Assembly (NCBI GenBank): GCA_029891385.1
Contig: CM057233.1
Coordinates: forward strand, 31,912,540 to 31,976,539
Origin: Erythroxylum novogranatense
Lineage: Eukaryota; Streptophyta; Magnoliopsida; Malpighiales; Erythroxylaceae
DNA length: 64,000 bases
Direction of reading: 5' to 3'
Positions 23,341-34,687 of the stretch are shown here, in pieces. Under the pieces are notes generated by a model, which saw only the letters and a program-made list of their open reading frames with translations, was not told the origin of the DNA and did no database searches. The position numbers were made by a program, and so were the translations under genes. Each line of letters opens with the position of its first letter. Position 1 is the stretch's first letter.

Positions 23341-23676
23341 GTCATTTGAAGCGAAGAAGGCATCGGATGCCTCAACTACTTCAGTATGTATGTCATTGAG
23401 GTTATCTTGTTTTCGATCACAACATTTGGATATTTGATCTGGTTGTGGCTCACACATATGTAATGATATCACGGGGCCTAAGGGACGATGAGCGGACTCG
23501 TGAAGGGAGAAGTAGACTGCGTGTTGGAAATGGAGCAAGAGTTCTTTGCATTAGCCGTAGGAACCTATGTTTTGTCTCTCCCTTTGGGCTTGTACTCGAA
23601 TTGGATGATTGTTATTTTGTACTCGTTTGACAAAGAACATATTATGCATTTCTTGTTTAAATAGAGTGGTTTCCAT

Positions 23677-24640
23677 TTGAATTTTAATAGCAATGGTTGT
23701 TCTATTAATTCTAATGGAATGCTTTATAATCTTGGTACATTATGCAATGGTATTTACATATTAGATATGTCTCATCCAATTATAAATGTCAATGACACCA
23801 AAAGACATAAAAGAGATAATTTAAAGTCAACTTACTTATGGCATTGTCTTGGCCATATAAATGAGACACGCATCGCTAAACTCCATAAGAGTGGCGGTTT
23901 AGGGTCATTTGATTATGAATCATATGACCCATGCGAATCTTGTTTATTAGGCAAGATGACTAAGTTACCTTCAAGGAAAGGGTGAGCAGCGGCGGAGTAT
24001 TAGACCTAATACATTCGGATGTATGCGGTCCGATGTCCATCCATGCTAGAAGTGGTTGTCGTTACTTTATTACCTTTATCGATGATTATTCTTGATATGG
24101 GTACTTGTATCTGATGAGATACAAATCTGAAGCGTTGAAAAGTTCAAACAATTGAAATGAAGTAGAAAACCAGCTTGGTAAAAGTATCAAGGCATTACGA
24201 TCCGATCGTGGTGGAGAATACTTAGACCAACAGTTTCTGGATTATCTCAGAGATAATGGCATTTTATCTCAGTGGACTCCTCCTTACACACCACAGCACA
24301 ATGGTGTGGCTGAAAGGAGAAATCGAACCTTGTTGGACATGGTATGATCAATGATGGGTTTCGCAAAGTTACCAAAATCATTTTGGGGTATCGCTAGAAC
24401 CTTTGTTTACTTGCTAAGCGAGTTCCCTCTAAGGCGATTGATGTTACTCCATATGAGATGTGGACTAACGAAAACCTTATCTTTCTCATTTGAAAGTTTG
24501 GGGTTGTCACCTTCGTGAAGCGGATTGATCGAGATAAGCTTGAAGCAAAGTCGACAAGTGTTTGTTGTAGGATATCCTAAAGAGACCATGGGATATCAAT
24601 TCTACCTTTGAGGAACAAAAGTGTTTGTTTCAAAGCATCT
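23677..24640 (+). pseudogene. pol: Copia integrase remnant, element B
   Basis: GAG-pre-integrase and zinc-binding region at 23800-23970 (STYLWHCLGHINETRIAKLH, then CESCLLGKMTKLP), typical HHCC ligands. Beyond 23985 the core is broken by indels; recognisable pieces include a D-containing start near 24005 and the region before the third catalytic Glu (TPPYTPQHNGVAERRNRTL-like, 24275-24335) in shifting frames. No protease is clearly seen between 23340 and 23677. Confidence 0.75.
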
Positions 24641-24989
24641 TGTCTTCTTAGAAAGAGTTTCTTTTGCAAGAGGACGAGTGGGAGCAAAGTTGAACTTGAA
24701 GAAGTTTAAGATGCTCAAGCAGATACGTATCAACTGCTGAACACAAGCTGTCATTCATTCGGATGAAGTGTGATTCAACCTTCTACTACACGAAATAAAT
24801 TGAGGTCAAGTAGGATACGACCTTGTTCGAGAGATATGGATTTCGTAAGTGAAGCAGAATGACGTATTGCTCATAGAAGATGATGAGCACTGCTACTATG
24901 AAGAGGTTACGAAAAGTTGAGTCGAAAAATGGCTTTGTGCCATGAAAGCGAAATGGATTCCATGTACCAAAACCAAGTATGGACTTTGG

Positions 24990-26436
24990 TTGATGCACTG
25001 AAGGATAAAACCTATAGGGTGCAAATGGGTTTCAAGAAGAAACCGGCGTGGATGGTAATGTGATTACTTATAAAGCAAGGCTTGTGGCCAAAGGATTTAA
25101 ATCGAGACAAGGAGTTGACTATGGCGAGACCTTGACCGTAGCAATGCTTAAATCCATTAGAATACTCCTAGCCATTGCCGCTCATTATGATTATGAGATA
25201 TGGCAAATGGATGTGAAGACGACTTTCCTTAATGGAAATCGGCCGAGGATGTGTACATGACACAACCAGAGGGCTTCACTTCCATCGATGGTGAAAAGGT
25301 ATGCAAGCTTCAGAAATCCATTTATGGATTGAAGCAAGCATCCAGGAGTTGGAATATCCATTTTGATGAGTCAATCAAAGAGTTTGGTTTCTCACAAAAT
25401 CTGGATGAATACTGTGTGTATAAGAAGGTTAATGGGACTGCAATCGTATTCCTTGTGCTATATGTGGATGACATATTATTACTCGGAAACGATGTTTCTA
25501 TGTTGCAATCAGTTAAAATTTGGTTGTCCAAACAATTTGCGATGAAAGACCTTGGTGAAGCAACTTATATCCTTGGGATAAAGATTTATAGAGATAGATC
25601 GAAGAGGTTGCTTGGTCTTTCACAATCATCGTACATAGACAAGATGCTAAAGAGGTTTAGCATGGAGCAATCAAGAGAGAGGTTTCTTCCCATGTCTCGT
25701 GGGATAACACTCTCGAAATCTATGTGTCCTAAGACACAAGATGAGAGGATGCGCATGGATCGAGATCCGTATCGTCTGCGGGAGGATCGATCATGTATGC
25801 TATGTTATGTACGAGGCCCGATGTATCGTATGCTCTCGAGTGTCACGGCGGATACCAATCGGATCTAGTGAGGGTCCTTTGGGTGGTGTCAAGAATATCC
25901 TCAAGTACTTGCGAAGGACTAAGGATGTTTTCTTGATATATGGAGATGGAAATCTCAGTGAGCGAGCATATAGATGCCGTTTTCAATCGATAGGGATGAT
26001 TCAAAATCCCGGTCGGGTTATGTTTTCACATGAGCAGCGGACGGTCGGTTGGAAGAGTTCCAAACAAGAGACAATGGCGATTCGACAACCGAAAGCGAGT
26101 ACATTCTTTGCATCGAGGCGCAAAGGAAGTATTTGGATCAAGAAGTTCATTACTAAACTTGGTATGGTTCCTAGTTGTGATGGACCCATACAGTTGTATT
26201 GTGACAACAATGGGGCTATTGCTCAGGCAAAGGAACCAAGGTCTCACCAACGATCTAAACACGTACTCCGCAGATATCATCTGATTCGAGAGATCATTGC
26301 CAGAGGTGATGTCGAGATCGAGACAATTCCCACAAAGCAGAACATTGCTGATCCGTTGATGAAGCCATTGTCACAGAAGAATTTTGATTCTCATGTACTC
26401 GCTTATGGTATTAGATACCAAAGCGATTGGCTTTAG
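24990..26436 (+). pseudogene. pol: Copia RT and RNase H, element B
   Basis: RT begins before ITYKARLVAKGF (about 25060) and includes WQMDVKTTFLNGN (about 25200), VYMTQPEGFTSIDGEKVCKLQ and the active site LYVDDILLLGND (about 25457-25495). RNase H runs from NILKYLRRTKDVFLIYG to LYCDNNGAIAQAKEPRS (about 26196) and ends at DWL with a stop at 26434-26436. Frame changes occur at about 25245 and 25740-25870. The region around 25750-25860 keeps family words such as SCMLCYVRGPMY in garbled form, again suggesting small indels. Confidence 0.88.
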
Positions 26437-26438
26437 GT

Positions 26439-26451
26439 CAAGTGGGAGATT
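26439..26451 (+). other. Polypurine tract, element B
   Basis: caagtgggagatt directly before the 3' LTR TGTAGG; primes plus-strand DNA synthesis. Confidence 0.8.
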
Positions 26452-28396
26452 TGTAGGTGTAAGTCGACTTGTATGGAGATGTAAGTCGACTTATACCAGT
26501 TCGGTACTAATAAGTCGACTTGTATACTCGTGTAAGTCGACTTATGCGTGTACAGTACCGTGAGATTGTTAGAGTAGTGCCCTAAAGGCAATCCCCTTTA
26601 GCGCTTTTTGTTCATAGTCATGTACAGACTTTATGAATAAATAAAGAAAGGCATGTTTCATTTATTTGATGTTCTTTATGAATTGATATTGATCTTTAAT
26701 CAAATTAATGAAGTCCATGATATATGACATAGCATGAAGGAAATTATGATGTGATCATAATCCTGAGATTCCTATCATGTGCAATTATGTCAGTATCTAA
26801 ATTCTCCCTAGTCATAGGATTAATGAGACTGGACATCATTAATCCGGATAGACTAGCATATGTCATACTCCTTGATTGGATCAGCGGTGGATCTCGAAGC
26901 TGTAAATATGGGATATTTAGAGTTGACATGTGGATGCTTACTAGTGGTAGTAAGTACATTGGATGACTGCCATGAGATCATCACATGGATGTCTATTCAA
27001 ATGTCGCGATAATCTCATCATAGCAATGGTGCAAGTATCCTTAGACTTGAGGTACTCGAGGATATCTTGGATCTTGATTTTGTGCTTTGACTCCATTCCT
27101 TGTTGCCTTTGGAGGTTACTCATAGGGTGGTGCTTGGGTGCAACTTGAGGTATTGAAGGTAATTGAGTAGCCAATAAAGGTTCATCACTTACGTGATAGC
27201 GGAAGAGATACCTGACCTCTTATCGGGATCATTACTTTAAGTCTCGGCGGAGCATAAATATGTCATAAAGAGTGTCTTCATGGACATATAAAGTAATGAG
27301 TCTAAGGCAGAACCGATATCACTGGGCTAGACTTAGTCTAGTAAGAGTTGACACTTTGACCATACTCATAACCAAGTGGGGTATAGGATGATGAAAGGAC
27401 GAATTACGAGAATTTATACATGGAAGGGTTCGTGATCCGGTTCGTGATGAATTCATCAAACCAATTACTTTTCGGTCAATTGGGGTCATGATGTGTTGTT
27501 AGGCGCGCTCATGACTTGCTCGGATTAATTGTTAATCTAAGTGGCCAACATAACCGGAACCTAAAGGGTCACACGATAAGAGTGTTTGAGAGAATCCAGT
27601 AAAATAGTATTGGACCGAGTTCCAATTATGGAGAGCATTAGATTAAATGGATCCCGACGAGATCGAGATATGTCCCGATGAGATCGTGACATCGATATTC
27701 TTTGAAAAAGGTTTAGGAGTGTTTGATCGGGACCTTGAGGCGGTGGGACCAAACCCAGTGTGTTGGACCACTTGACAATTATATTTATATATATATATAA
27801 TTAATTAATTAAAGAATTAATTAATATATATATATATAACATTTACGTGGAAGAGAGGAGAAGAACTTAGAAGTTTCCTTATGCTTAGTCATTAAAAGGC
27901 ATTTAATGGCTAAAAGACAAAAAGGCAAAAAACAAGCCTATGGTGTCTTCTCTCTTGAAACATACGGAGACTATCTTCTTCTTTTGTCTTTGAGAAAGAC
28001 ATATGAAGAAATGAAGATGAGAAGAATCGTTGGTCTTTGAAGAGAGGAAGGAAAGGTTTTAAAGAGTTTAAAACCTATGCTCTCACTCTCCATCATCGAT
28101 CATCAAGGCTTCATCTCCAAGCTTCATCCCTTCTCTCCATCGATTTCTTAAGCTCTCCGAGGACGAGGTAGGGTCTAGCAGCCTTTACTTTGTTCTAGCT
28201 ATTCCGGTCAAAGGGTTTGTCCCGGTTATGTTTTCTGATCTTTGCGTGGATACCTTTAGAGATAGTCTCTATTGGCTATTCAGGTTTGAGTCTTCATACC
28301 GACACATAGATCCTGGCCTTCAGGAAGGTCCCAGCGACAAAAATTTTTGTTTTCCGCACCTGGTACATGTGATGTACCTCCCGGGATTTTCCTACA
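26452..28396 (+). repeat. 3' LTR of element B (1945 bp)
   Basis: Same ends and inner landmarks as 18537-20508, including four AAGTCGACTT copies and the ttaattaatt-rich palindromic run (about 27780-27840). Followed by TSD GTCAT at 28397-28401. Confidence 0.92.
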
Positions 28397-28670
28397 GTCA
28401 TAAGTTTTCAAATAAATAGTAACAGTAACTTACGAATGGTAAATTTTTTAAGAGTATATATATAAAGGAAATCTTCTTAAGATTCTAAAACACCTTACAC
28501 TCTAGAATTTTCTTGAAAAACTTTGAAACCAACTTGTTTAGTGCTCTCAACATAGACGATTCAATACTCTGTTCTAAACTTCAAATTCTTCTCATTTCAT
28601 ATCTTTAGCTTTTTATACTAACCTTGATTTGTTAAGTGAAATACTTTTTTGTGTTTAGTGTTTATTTGTT

Positions 28671-28675
28671 ACAGG
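28671..28675 (+). promoter_or_regulatory. Candidate 3' splice acceptor before ORF3
   Basis: A T-rich run followed by tttgttACAG|G, with the ORF3 ATG 7 nt downstream (28682). It fits expression of ORF3 from a spliced subgenomic RNA. No matching donor was assigned. Confidence 0.4.
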
Positions 28676-28681
28676 TCAAAA

Positions 28682-30200
28682 ATGTCGAAATCTCTTATCT
28701 ATGGGAGACACATCGATTTTACTTCCTTGAAGAAAAATCAGATGGACATCGAACTAAAAATTGAAGCAGTTGGCTGGAAAAATTTCTTCAACATCTGTGA
28801 GACAGTATATTTGAATGAAATATATGAGTTTTGGAAGAATGCAAAGATGGTGGACAACACCTTAGTATCAGTGGTAGATGGGTTGCCCATTATAGTCACA
28901 TAAGATTCTATTGAGAAAGCTATTAGGTGTCCAAGTATTGGAGCAAAACTATTTAACAATACAAAATGGATTGTTCAAGGTCATGTAGACAAAGCTTACG
29001 TCAATCGACAACTATATGGATGTAGTAATCCAGGAGTCAAGAAGTCTTCAGCCCTCATTCCAAAGGCTAGGGTTCTTCATTCACTTCTTATCCACTGTAT
29101 GCTACCAAGAATAGGTTCAAAGGATGTGGAATGATGAGCATTATTTGTTTCATCTACTTACTCACCAATTCATTAATCTTCGGTTCTTGATTTTGGAGAA
29201 CATGATAAAGGCTAAGAGTAAAGATGAATGTGAAGAGTGTTATTAATGCCTCTACTATTCTCAAAATGGGAATCAAGACAAGATGATTCTACAGAGGGAG
29301 GAAAGCAAGGTTCAACAATCAACTCATCAAGTGTCTATGAAGAGGAAGGCTGAGATGCTCTAATAAGAAAAACCCAAACACTTAAGAAGGTCACCAAGAT
29401 TATTGACCTTACGAAAAAAAAACTGAAGAAGTAGAAAGTTTTGATTCTTAGTGGAGATTTTGAGAAGCAAGAGAAACAATAGCCGCCTACCAAATCAATT
29501 ATCTCTATCCCTTAAATTTAATCAGCACAATTATCTGGAGAGACAAAGATAAGAAGGAAGTTAGTATTTGAAAGGAAGAAGCTCTTCCAAACTAGCAGAA
29601 GAACAAAAGAAGATGAAGTTTAGTCAGAAAAAGGTTTCTTCATCTGATGTTCCACAAAAGACACAGACAGTTGAACACCAGCTAGTACTTTACAACCCTC
29701 CTTAACCAATCAAGAAAAAAGGATTTAAAAATGAAGGTTATAGAAGAATCAGTACCTGATCGAAACAGAAGTTCAATTATTATCAGAGAACCTTATAAGC
29801 AGACATTCAAGGTACAAGTTGAGCCTATACCCGTAAATGATCAAACGATACATCTTCTTAATCATGAAGAATGAAGATTATATGGTATTCTGCGAGATGA
29901 AAAGTCAGAACCATATCTAATGAAGATTTCAAAAGATCATTATACTATCTATCCGATAATAAGCAGAACAGCAATAGCCTCATTGAAATTTAAGATCGGT
30001 TTCACATGAAAAGATTAGAAAAAGCTAAATTAAGAATTCAAAAATTGTGGATCTTATTGAGCAATCAAAAATGAATCCAAAATTGAGTTTAAATTGGAAA
30101 GTGTTATTTATTGACTGAATCAAAAAGGATGTGTACCGATAAAGATAATTGAACAAAGAGATTACTAAAGAGAGCACAAGTAATAGCCTAAGCTAGACAT
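28682..30200 (+). pseudogene. ORF3 of copia element A (post-pol gene)
   Basis: ATG at 28682 opens a protein matching A2 ORF3: YGRHIDFTSLKKNQMDIE here, YVRHIDFDSLKKDDMDIE in A2. An early stop lies at about 28901, then NRQLYGCSNPGVKKSSALIP and KARVLHSLLIHCMLPR (about 29005-29110). A Lys-rich middle follows. A C-terminal block at 29768-29870 (FKVQVEPIPVNDQTIHLL) pairs with VKVYLQPIPINSCTWHLL of A2. The N-terminal part resembles the 'putative plant transposon protein' domain. Position matches the env-like gene of Sireviruses, but no membrane segment or signal peptide is seen. Function unknown. Many stops make this a dead copy. Confidence 0.65.
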
Positions 30201-30859
30201 CCTAGTAGGAATATGTAGATATAGTATTTTAACTACTAAGGATGTAGAGACAAGTGACTGAGTGTTTGAATTGCCAACAGTGTTAACTGTTGGGGATATG
30301 CTTAAAAACTTATATTCTTGGGTTTTATAGGATCATGAGGTTAATGTATGGTTTTAATTGAATTTAAGCATATCAATCACTATCATAGTAATATCGTTAG
30401 GATACTGTATGAGGTGTTATACAACTAAAAGGGTTGTTCGACCTTACATTGAAATGAAGAGGACCTAAAAATGGTTAAAGGCTAGAATTGATTTGAGACA
30501 CTGTTAGTGAGTGAAATGAATCTGTAATAAGAGTTAAGTGACTTATGAGAGATGAATAAGTTAAATGGATCAACATCGAAGTTATGGAATATCGTGAGAT
30601 AGACATAAGAATGGAGTGTGTTAACATTGAAGGGATGTGAATTATTAAAGGAAAGATGAATTATTTCTAAGACAATCACCTTAGTAAGGTGTGCTCAATT
30701 AAGGAAAAAGGATAAACTAAGCCCGACATGAATTGATCTGTAAGAAAATTATTATGAGTTGGTGTTACTGAAAAAAAGATGTCTTAGATTCATAATATGT
30801 GATTTGTGAATATGCTGAGAAGAAATCATATGATCTGAAAAAGATGTTTCGGATTCACA

Positions 30860-31140
30860 CAGTGTTACATGGATATGTTTAGGAAATATCGTTATGATCC
30901 AGTATAAGTGTTATTAAAACTGGAAGTGAATTTTTGAGTAATCTGAAACTCATTAAGGAAATAGCTGATATAGTGTGATATTTGAATAAGTGATTGAAAG
31001 ACCAAGGGAGTCTATCGACTATGGTCAATTGGGTGAAAGTATTCGAGTAATGAGGTTACATAGGAAACAGAGGAGCATATGAGGAAGGATTACCCCTACC
31101 TTATTGATCCATCAGAAATTAATTTTGAGGATGAAATTTC
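30860..31140 (+). pseudogene. pol: Chromovirus integrase end and chromodomain remnant
   Basis: Translation in shifting frames gives MDMFRKYRYDPV (about 30880), like the conserved VSMLRKYxxDP of chromovirus integrases. Next, at about 31050-31100, come NEVT-ETEEHMRKDYPYL (a stop replaces Trp), the C-terminal chromodomain signature (EATWExExxMRxxYPxLF), and INFEDEISFKEGRI, the usual end before the polypurine tract. The chromodomain would direct integration toward particular chromatin. Too decayed to function. Confidence 0.65.
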
Positions 31141-31158
31141 TTTTAAGGAGGGGAGAAT
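31141..31158 (+). other. Polypurine tract
   Basis: ttttaaggaggggagaat immediately before TGTAACATCCCG of the LTR. Confidence 0.8.
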
Positions 31159-32263
31159 TGTAACATCCCGTTACCCATGTTAAAGCTAAAATTGTAAATG
31201 TGAGAGATTACGGAAGAAATAAGAATGCATTTCCATGTTCATGCATATTATGTCCTACACATACATATGAATAATGAAGTTATGGCACATGAAAATAATT
31301 GTACATGCATTCATAAATAATTTCGGGTATAATTTGATTGAGTGGTGATTTTTAAGTGTTTTGAAAAATTTGAAATTATTTACATTGGAAATTCTATTGG
31401 TTAGGAAGAATAATGTATGTGTGAATTTTGGTGAATTTAGGCATAAATTTTAGAAAATAAGAAAAAGACATCAAATTGAGATTGGGAGATAGTTGAATTG
31501 TAAAGATGAGAGTTTAAGGGAGTTAGTTTCATAAGAAACTAAGTTGGAGCTTAGATATGAGGAAAGTGACAAGTTTCACTTAGGCTTGGTACTTTGCTAG
31601 AAGTAGGTTACTATTTTCTGAGAGTTGAAAAGTTAAGTTATATGTCTAAGTTCATTCTTCATTGTCATCTTCTTCAAATTTTCTTTCCATACACAGAGTT
31701 TTCCATCAAACCTCTCTTAAGAGATTTCTCTATTTTTCCTTTCCTACACTAAACCCACTTTGCTATTTTTGTCTTCTACCCTAAAAAAACCAGAAGCTAG
31801 TCATGGTACTTAGTGAAATACGTAAATTGCATGGAGTTTAGGGCTTGAAGATTTTGGAGTTTTCAACAAGTAAGTAGTGAATAATCCTTTAGAGTTGGGG
31901 ATTTATGAAAGAAAGTTGATGAGTTACTATCATCTGCATGGAAATGGCATTTAAGTGTATATTCATAAATACTGTGTGGTTGGGAGGAAACAAATTTGGT
32001 TATAGTGTTAAATTAGTTTTTGAAAGATTATTAGTGATTAGGTGATGTAAAAGAGATGTTGGAGTTGAAATAGCAATAAATCGATATGAAACTTCTGTGA
32101 AACTTTTGTACCAATCTAGATAGATTCATCAAAATGGCCTTCATGAAAGTTATAGGTCTTCCTTTTATCTTTCCAATAGTATATAGTATGAAAATTTTGG
32201 ACATCTGAGCTGAAAGTCAGGGTCCTTGTAAGGGAAGATGTTCAAAAGTGAAGTTATTCTTTT

Positions 32264-32790
32264 GTCTTTTGCTTCTTCTATGATGACGTCCTCTTCTTCT
32301 GTGTTTTGCTTCTTTTGAGTTTCGCTTTTTCTGAGTTTTGTTCCTTCTGTGTTTTGTTCCTTCTGAGTTTCGCTTCTTCTGAGTTTTGTTCCTTCTGTGT
32401 TTTGTTCTTTCTGAGTTTCGCTTCTTCTGAGTTTTGTTCCTTCTGTGTTTTGTTCCTTCTGAGTTTCGGTTCTTCTGAGTTTTGTTCTTTCTGTGTTTTG
32501 TTCCTTCTAAGTTTCGCTTCTTCTGAGTTTTGTTCCTTCTATGTTTTGTTCCTTTTGTATTTCTTGATCGTCTTCTTACGTGTTCTCACGACGCGTCTTC
32601 TTACGTGTTTTCTTGATCGTCTTCTTACGTGTTTCTTGTGACGCGTCTTCTTCTATGTTTTGCTGACGCGTCTTCTTCTGTGTTTTGTTTACGTGTCTTC
32701 TTCTCCATTTTGCTCCTTCTGGGTTTTACTTCTTCTGTTTTTTGCTTCTTCTGAGTTTTGCTTCTTCTGTCCTTTTTTCGCCTGGCCATA
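32264..32790 (+). repeat. 48-bp / 16-bp pyrimidine minisatellite
   Basis: Higher-order units of 48 bp, each three 16-bp subunits of the type ttccttctgagttttg, are clearest at 32306-32550 (about five copies). A more divergent tail with acgcgtcttctt words follows. Because 48 is a multiple of three, the array stays open (32306-32641) and encodes five near-identical 16-residue repeats (LLSFASSEFCSFCVLF). There is no sign that this is a real protein. Confidence 0.85.
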
Positions 32791-33714
32791 ATTTCTTCTC
32801 TAGACACCCAAATGAATTGATTCTTAAACCATGGGATTTGTAACACATCACCCTACATCTCCACCAAAAATCATAGCTATCTGAAATGAATTGAGAAAGA
32901 TTGAGTGAAAAACATGGAACGGGTACAGTGAGTGTGCTATTAAATTTGATAAACTAGGGTTATTTCGTTGAACATACTTCAGTGTTTTGATTTTGTCGGA
33001 ATCTATAGGATTCCAAATGAGAAATGAATTGTGATTTCGATAGTCTTAGTGAGGCATAAACCTAAGTATGAATCATACTTAGATGAGTTTTGGACATAAG
33101 ACTGATAATGTGATGAGAATAAGGAAAAGACACCCGGGATTGTCATAAGCATGCATGGTACATATTTTATACACACAGTTGTGCATAAGGGAATGCTTAT
33201 AATTTTGCAATTATTAATATGTGTGTAACGTGTGTTTGGCATATTGATATGCAGGATAAATGTCTGCATTCAAATGTTTCCAGATCTTGAAGCTAGCGCT
33301 AATCTGGAGCGTACTGTGAGTAGACCGAGATGGTCTCACTTCATTATTTATTGTGTTTGAATTTTGTATTAGTTGACTACTGAATGATGTTATGAATGTA
33401 AATGATTGTGATGGTTTCCGGACAGAAGGTTCGATGAATGTGATTCATGAATGAAATATTGAAGTGTTCCTTGTATGTAAATTGGATGAAATATGTGATA
33501 CATGACTTAGTTGTTAAATGTCGGACTTAGTTCCAAAGGAAAATGGGATCATGCATATAAGTGAAAGTGTTTTCTCAACTTAATGTTGAATGCCGGACTA
33601 TAGTCCGATGATAAGTGAATGTGAGTGACTGCAAATTTGCAAATGTAAGTGATGCATTCCATGTCACGAATGCATAAAATATAATGGTTGTTGTGACCAA
33701 AGTAGCCATCGATC

Positions 33715-33862
33715 AGAGCTCAAAGCTCAACGTAAAAAAGAGCCTCGAGCTCAACAGTGATTCAGAGCCTTAGGCTCAACGTTTAATGAAACCTATATGA
33801 GACAGTTATTAATGAGCCCTATATGGGACAGTTATCAATGAGCCCTATATGGGACAGATAGG
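33715..33862 (+). repeat. Two short tandem repeats in LTR
   Basis: Three roughly 24-bp units of agagctcaaagctcaacgt type (33715-33782) are followed by three 26-bp units of agccctatatgggacagtta type (33785-33862). Confidence 0.75.
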
Positions 33863-34466
33863 CACTCAGTCACAATAAAGTAACAAATAGAAAGTGGGTC
33901 TGATATGCACTGCATATGCATAATATGAATGATTTAATTGTATTGGATATGAAATATTGTGAATTATGTGTTTTGTGACTGGGTGAGCCATCGATGATGG
34001 TCACTCATTGAGTTCACAAAACTCATCTAAAATTTGCAAATATTTTTCAAGATCAGAAGAATACCCCATTAGGCCAACGGTAGTACCTCCATAGCATTCA
34101 AGTGAAGGATAGAGGTCGGGATCAGTTCGTGTCTGCATTGCATTTCTTTATTTTTGTATTGAATTGTATTTTCTCCAACTTTTTGTATAAATTTGTATTC
34201 CAAAATGATTAAAGTGTTTTATATTTGTGAAAGGGCCCAAATGGCTACTAAAAATTTTGTTGATAGTTTTGTGTTAATTGAAAATGTTTATGAATGAATG
34301 TAGGCCCACATTGAGTATCGATTTTCCAATATTTTGTTTGTGGTTCAAAAACAATTATACCAAGTTTTGTTTGATTGAGTGTTCTAGCACGCCACCCTCG
34401 CAGGGCACAAACTCTTATATCACCCATCAATGTCAGGTTCGGGTCTTGCAGGAGTGGGGTGCTACA

Positions 34467-34687
34467 CATCATTATAGAGATATTACAAGTGCAGATGGTT
34501 GATTTCAATACAAATAGCTCAAAATAGTACTTTGCCATCGTAGTTGGACCACTACAAGTAACTAAGGAGACATCGATCAATGGACTTAATTACAAGTTTA
34601 GAGGGAGCATCAACCTTTCCTCCACCATTGGCATTTGCATTAGCTATCCAACCAGTAACATTGATAGATGATTGAACTTTTTCCAAA
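34467..34687. other. Short unassigned spacer
   Basis: 220 bp between two LTRs. No coding frame or repeat recognised. Confidence 0.4.

Larger units (their letters stand above)
18537..28396 (+). mobile_element. Complete copia element B (9860 bp, TSD GTCAT)
   Basis: Two similar direct LTRs of 1972 and 1945 bp start TGTAGG and end CCTACA. The element is flanked by a perfect target duplication GTCAT (18532-18536 and 28397-28401). Inside are a canonical PBS, a 2-kb leader with palindromic repeats, gag, integrase, RT, RNase H and a polypurine tract. Gag (YIERLAVLGFVMDYELSIDLIL) and RT/RNase H resemble Tork/TAR-type plant copia elements; lineage is my inference. All frames are broken, mostly by small indels. 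It sits between pol and ORF3 of element A. Confidence 0.9.
8960..30250 (+). mobile_element. Sirevirus-like copia element A, nested and broken
   Basis: Order on the plus strand: 5' LTR, tRNA-Met PBS, gag with zinc knuckle and coiled coil, protease, integrase, RT, RNase H, then ORF3. Two insertions split it: a 5'-truncated chromovirus in integrase (12338-16093) and complete copia element B after RNase H (18537-28396). The joined halves correspond in order to the minus-strand relative A2 (46865-60740). No 3' LTR is found; the right end near 30250 is approximate and was lost at the junction with chromovirus sequence. Candidate TSD gatac lies at 8955-8959. Gag and ORF3 placement fit Sirevirus (SIRE/Maximus); that lineage call is inferred. 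Confidence 0.8.
30860..34466 (+). mobile_element. 3' end of second truncated chromovirus
   Basis: Decayed end of pol (30860-31140), polypurine tract and one complete 3.3-kb LTR. Upstream, 30250-30860 is too decayed to assign, but probably belongs here too. No 5' LTR is present on the left, where element A ORF3 ends. Confidence 0.65.
31159..34466 (+). repeat. Chromovirus LTR (3308 bp)
   Basis: TGTAACATCCCG ... GGGGTGCTACA, good terminal inverted repeats (TGTA..CCC / GGG..TACA). Contains the pyrimidine-rich minisatellite 32264-32790 and short tandem repeats at 33715-33862. A phrase at 32155-32215 (ttttatctttccaatag... ttttggacat) matches the complement of 185-240, linking it to the LTR at the window start. 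Confidence 0.75.

Noticed and set aside
32306..32641. 111-codon repetitive protein
   Set aside because: It is a translation of a 48-bp minisatellite inside an LTR; no start context or homology supports it.
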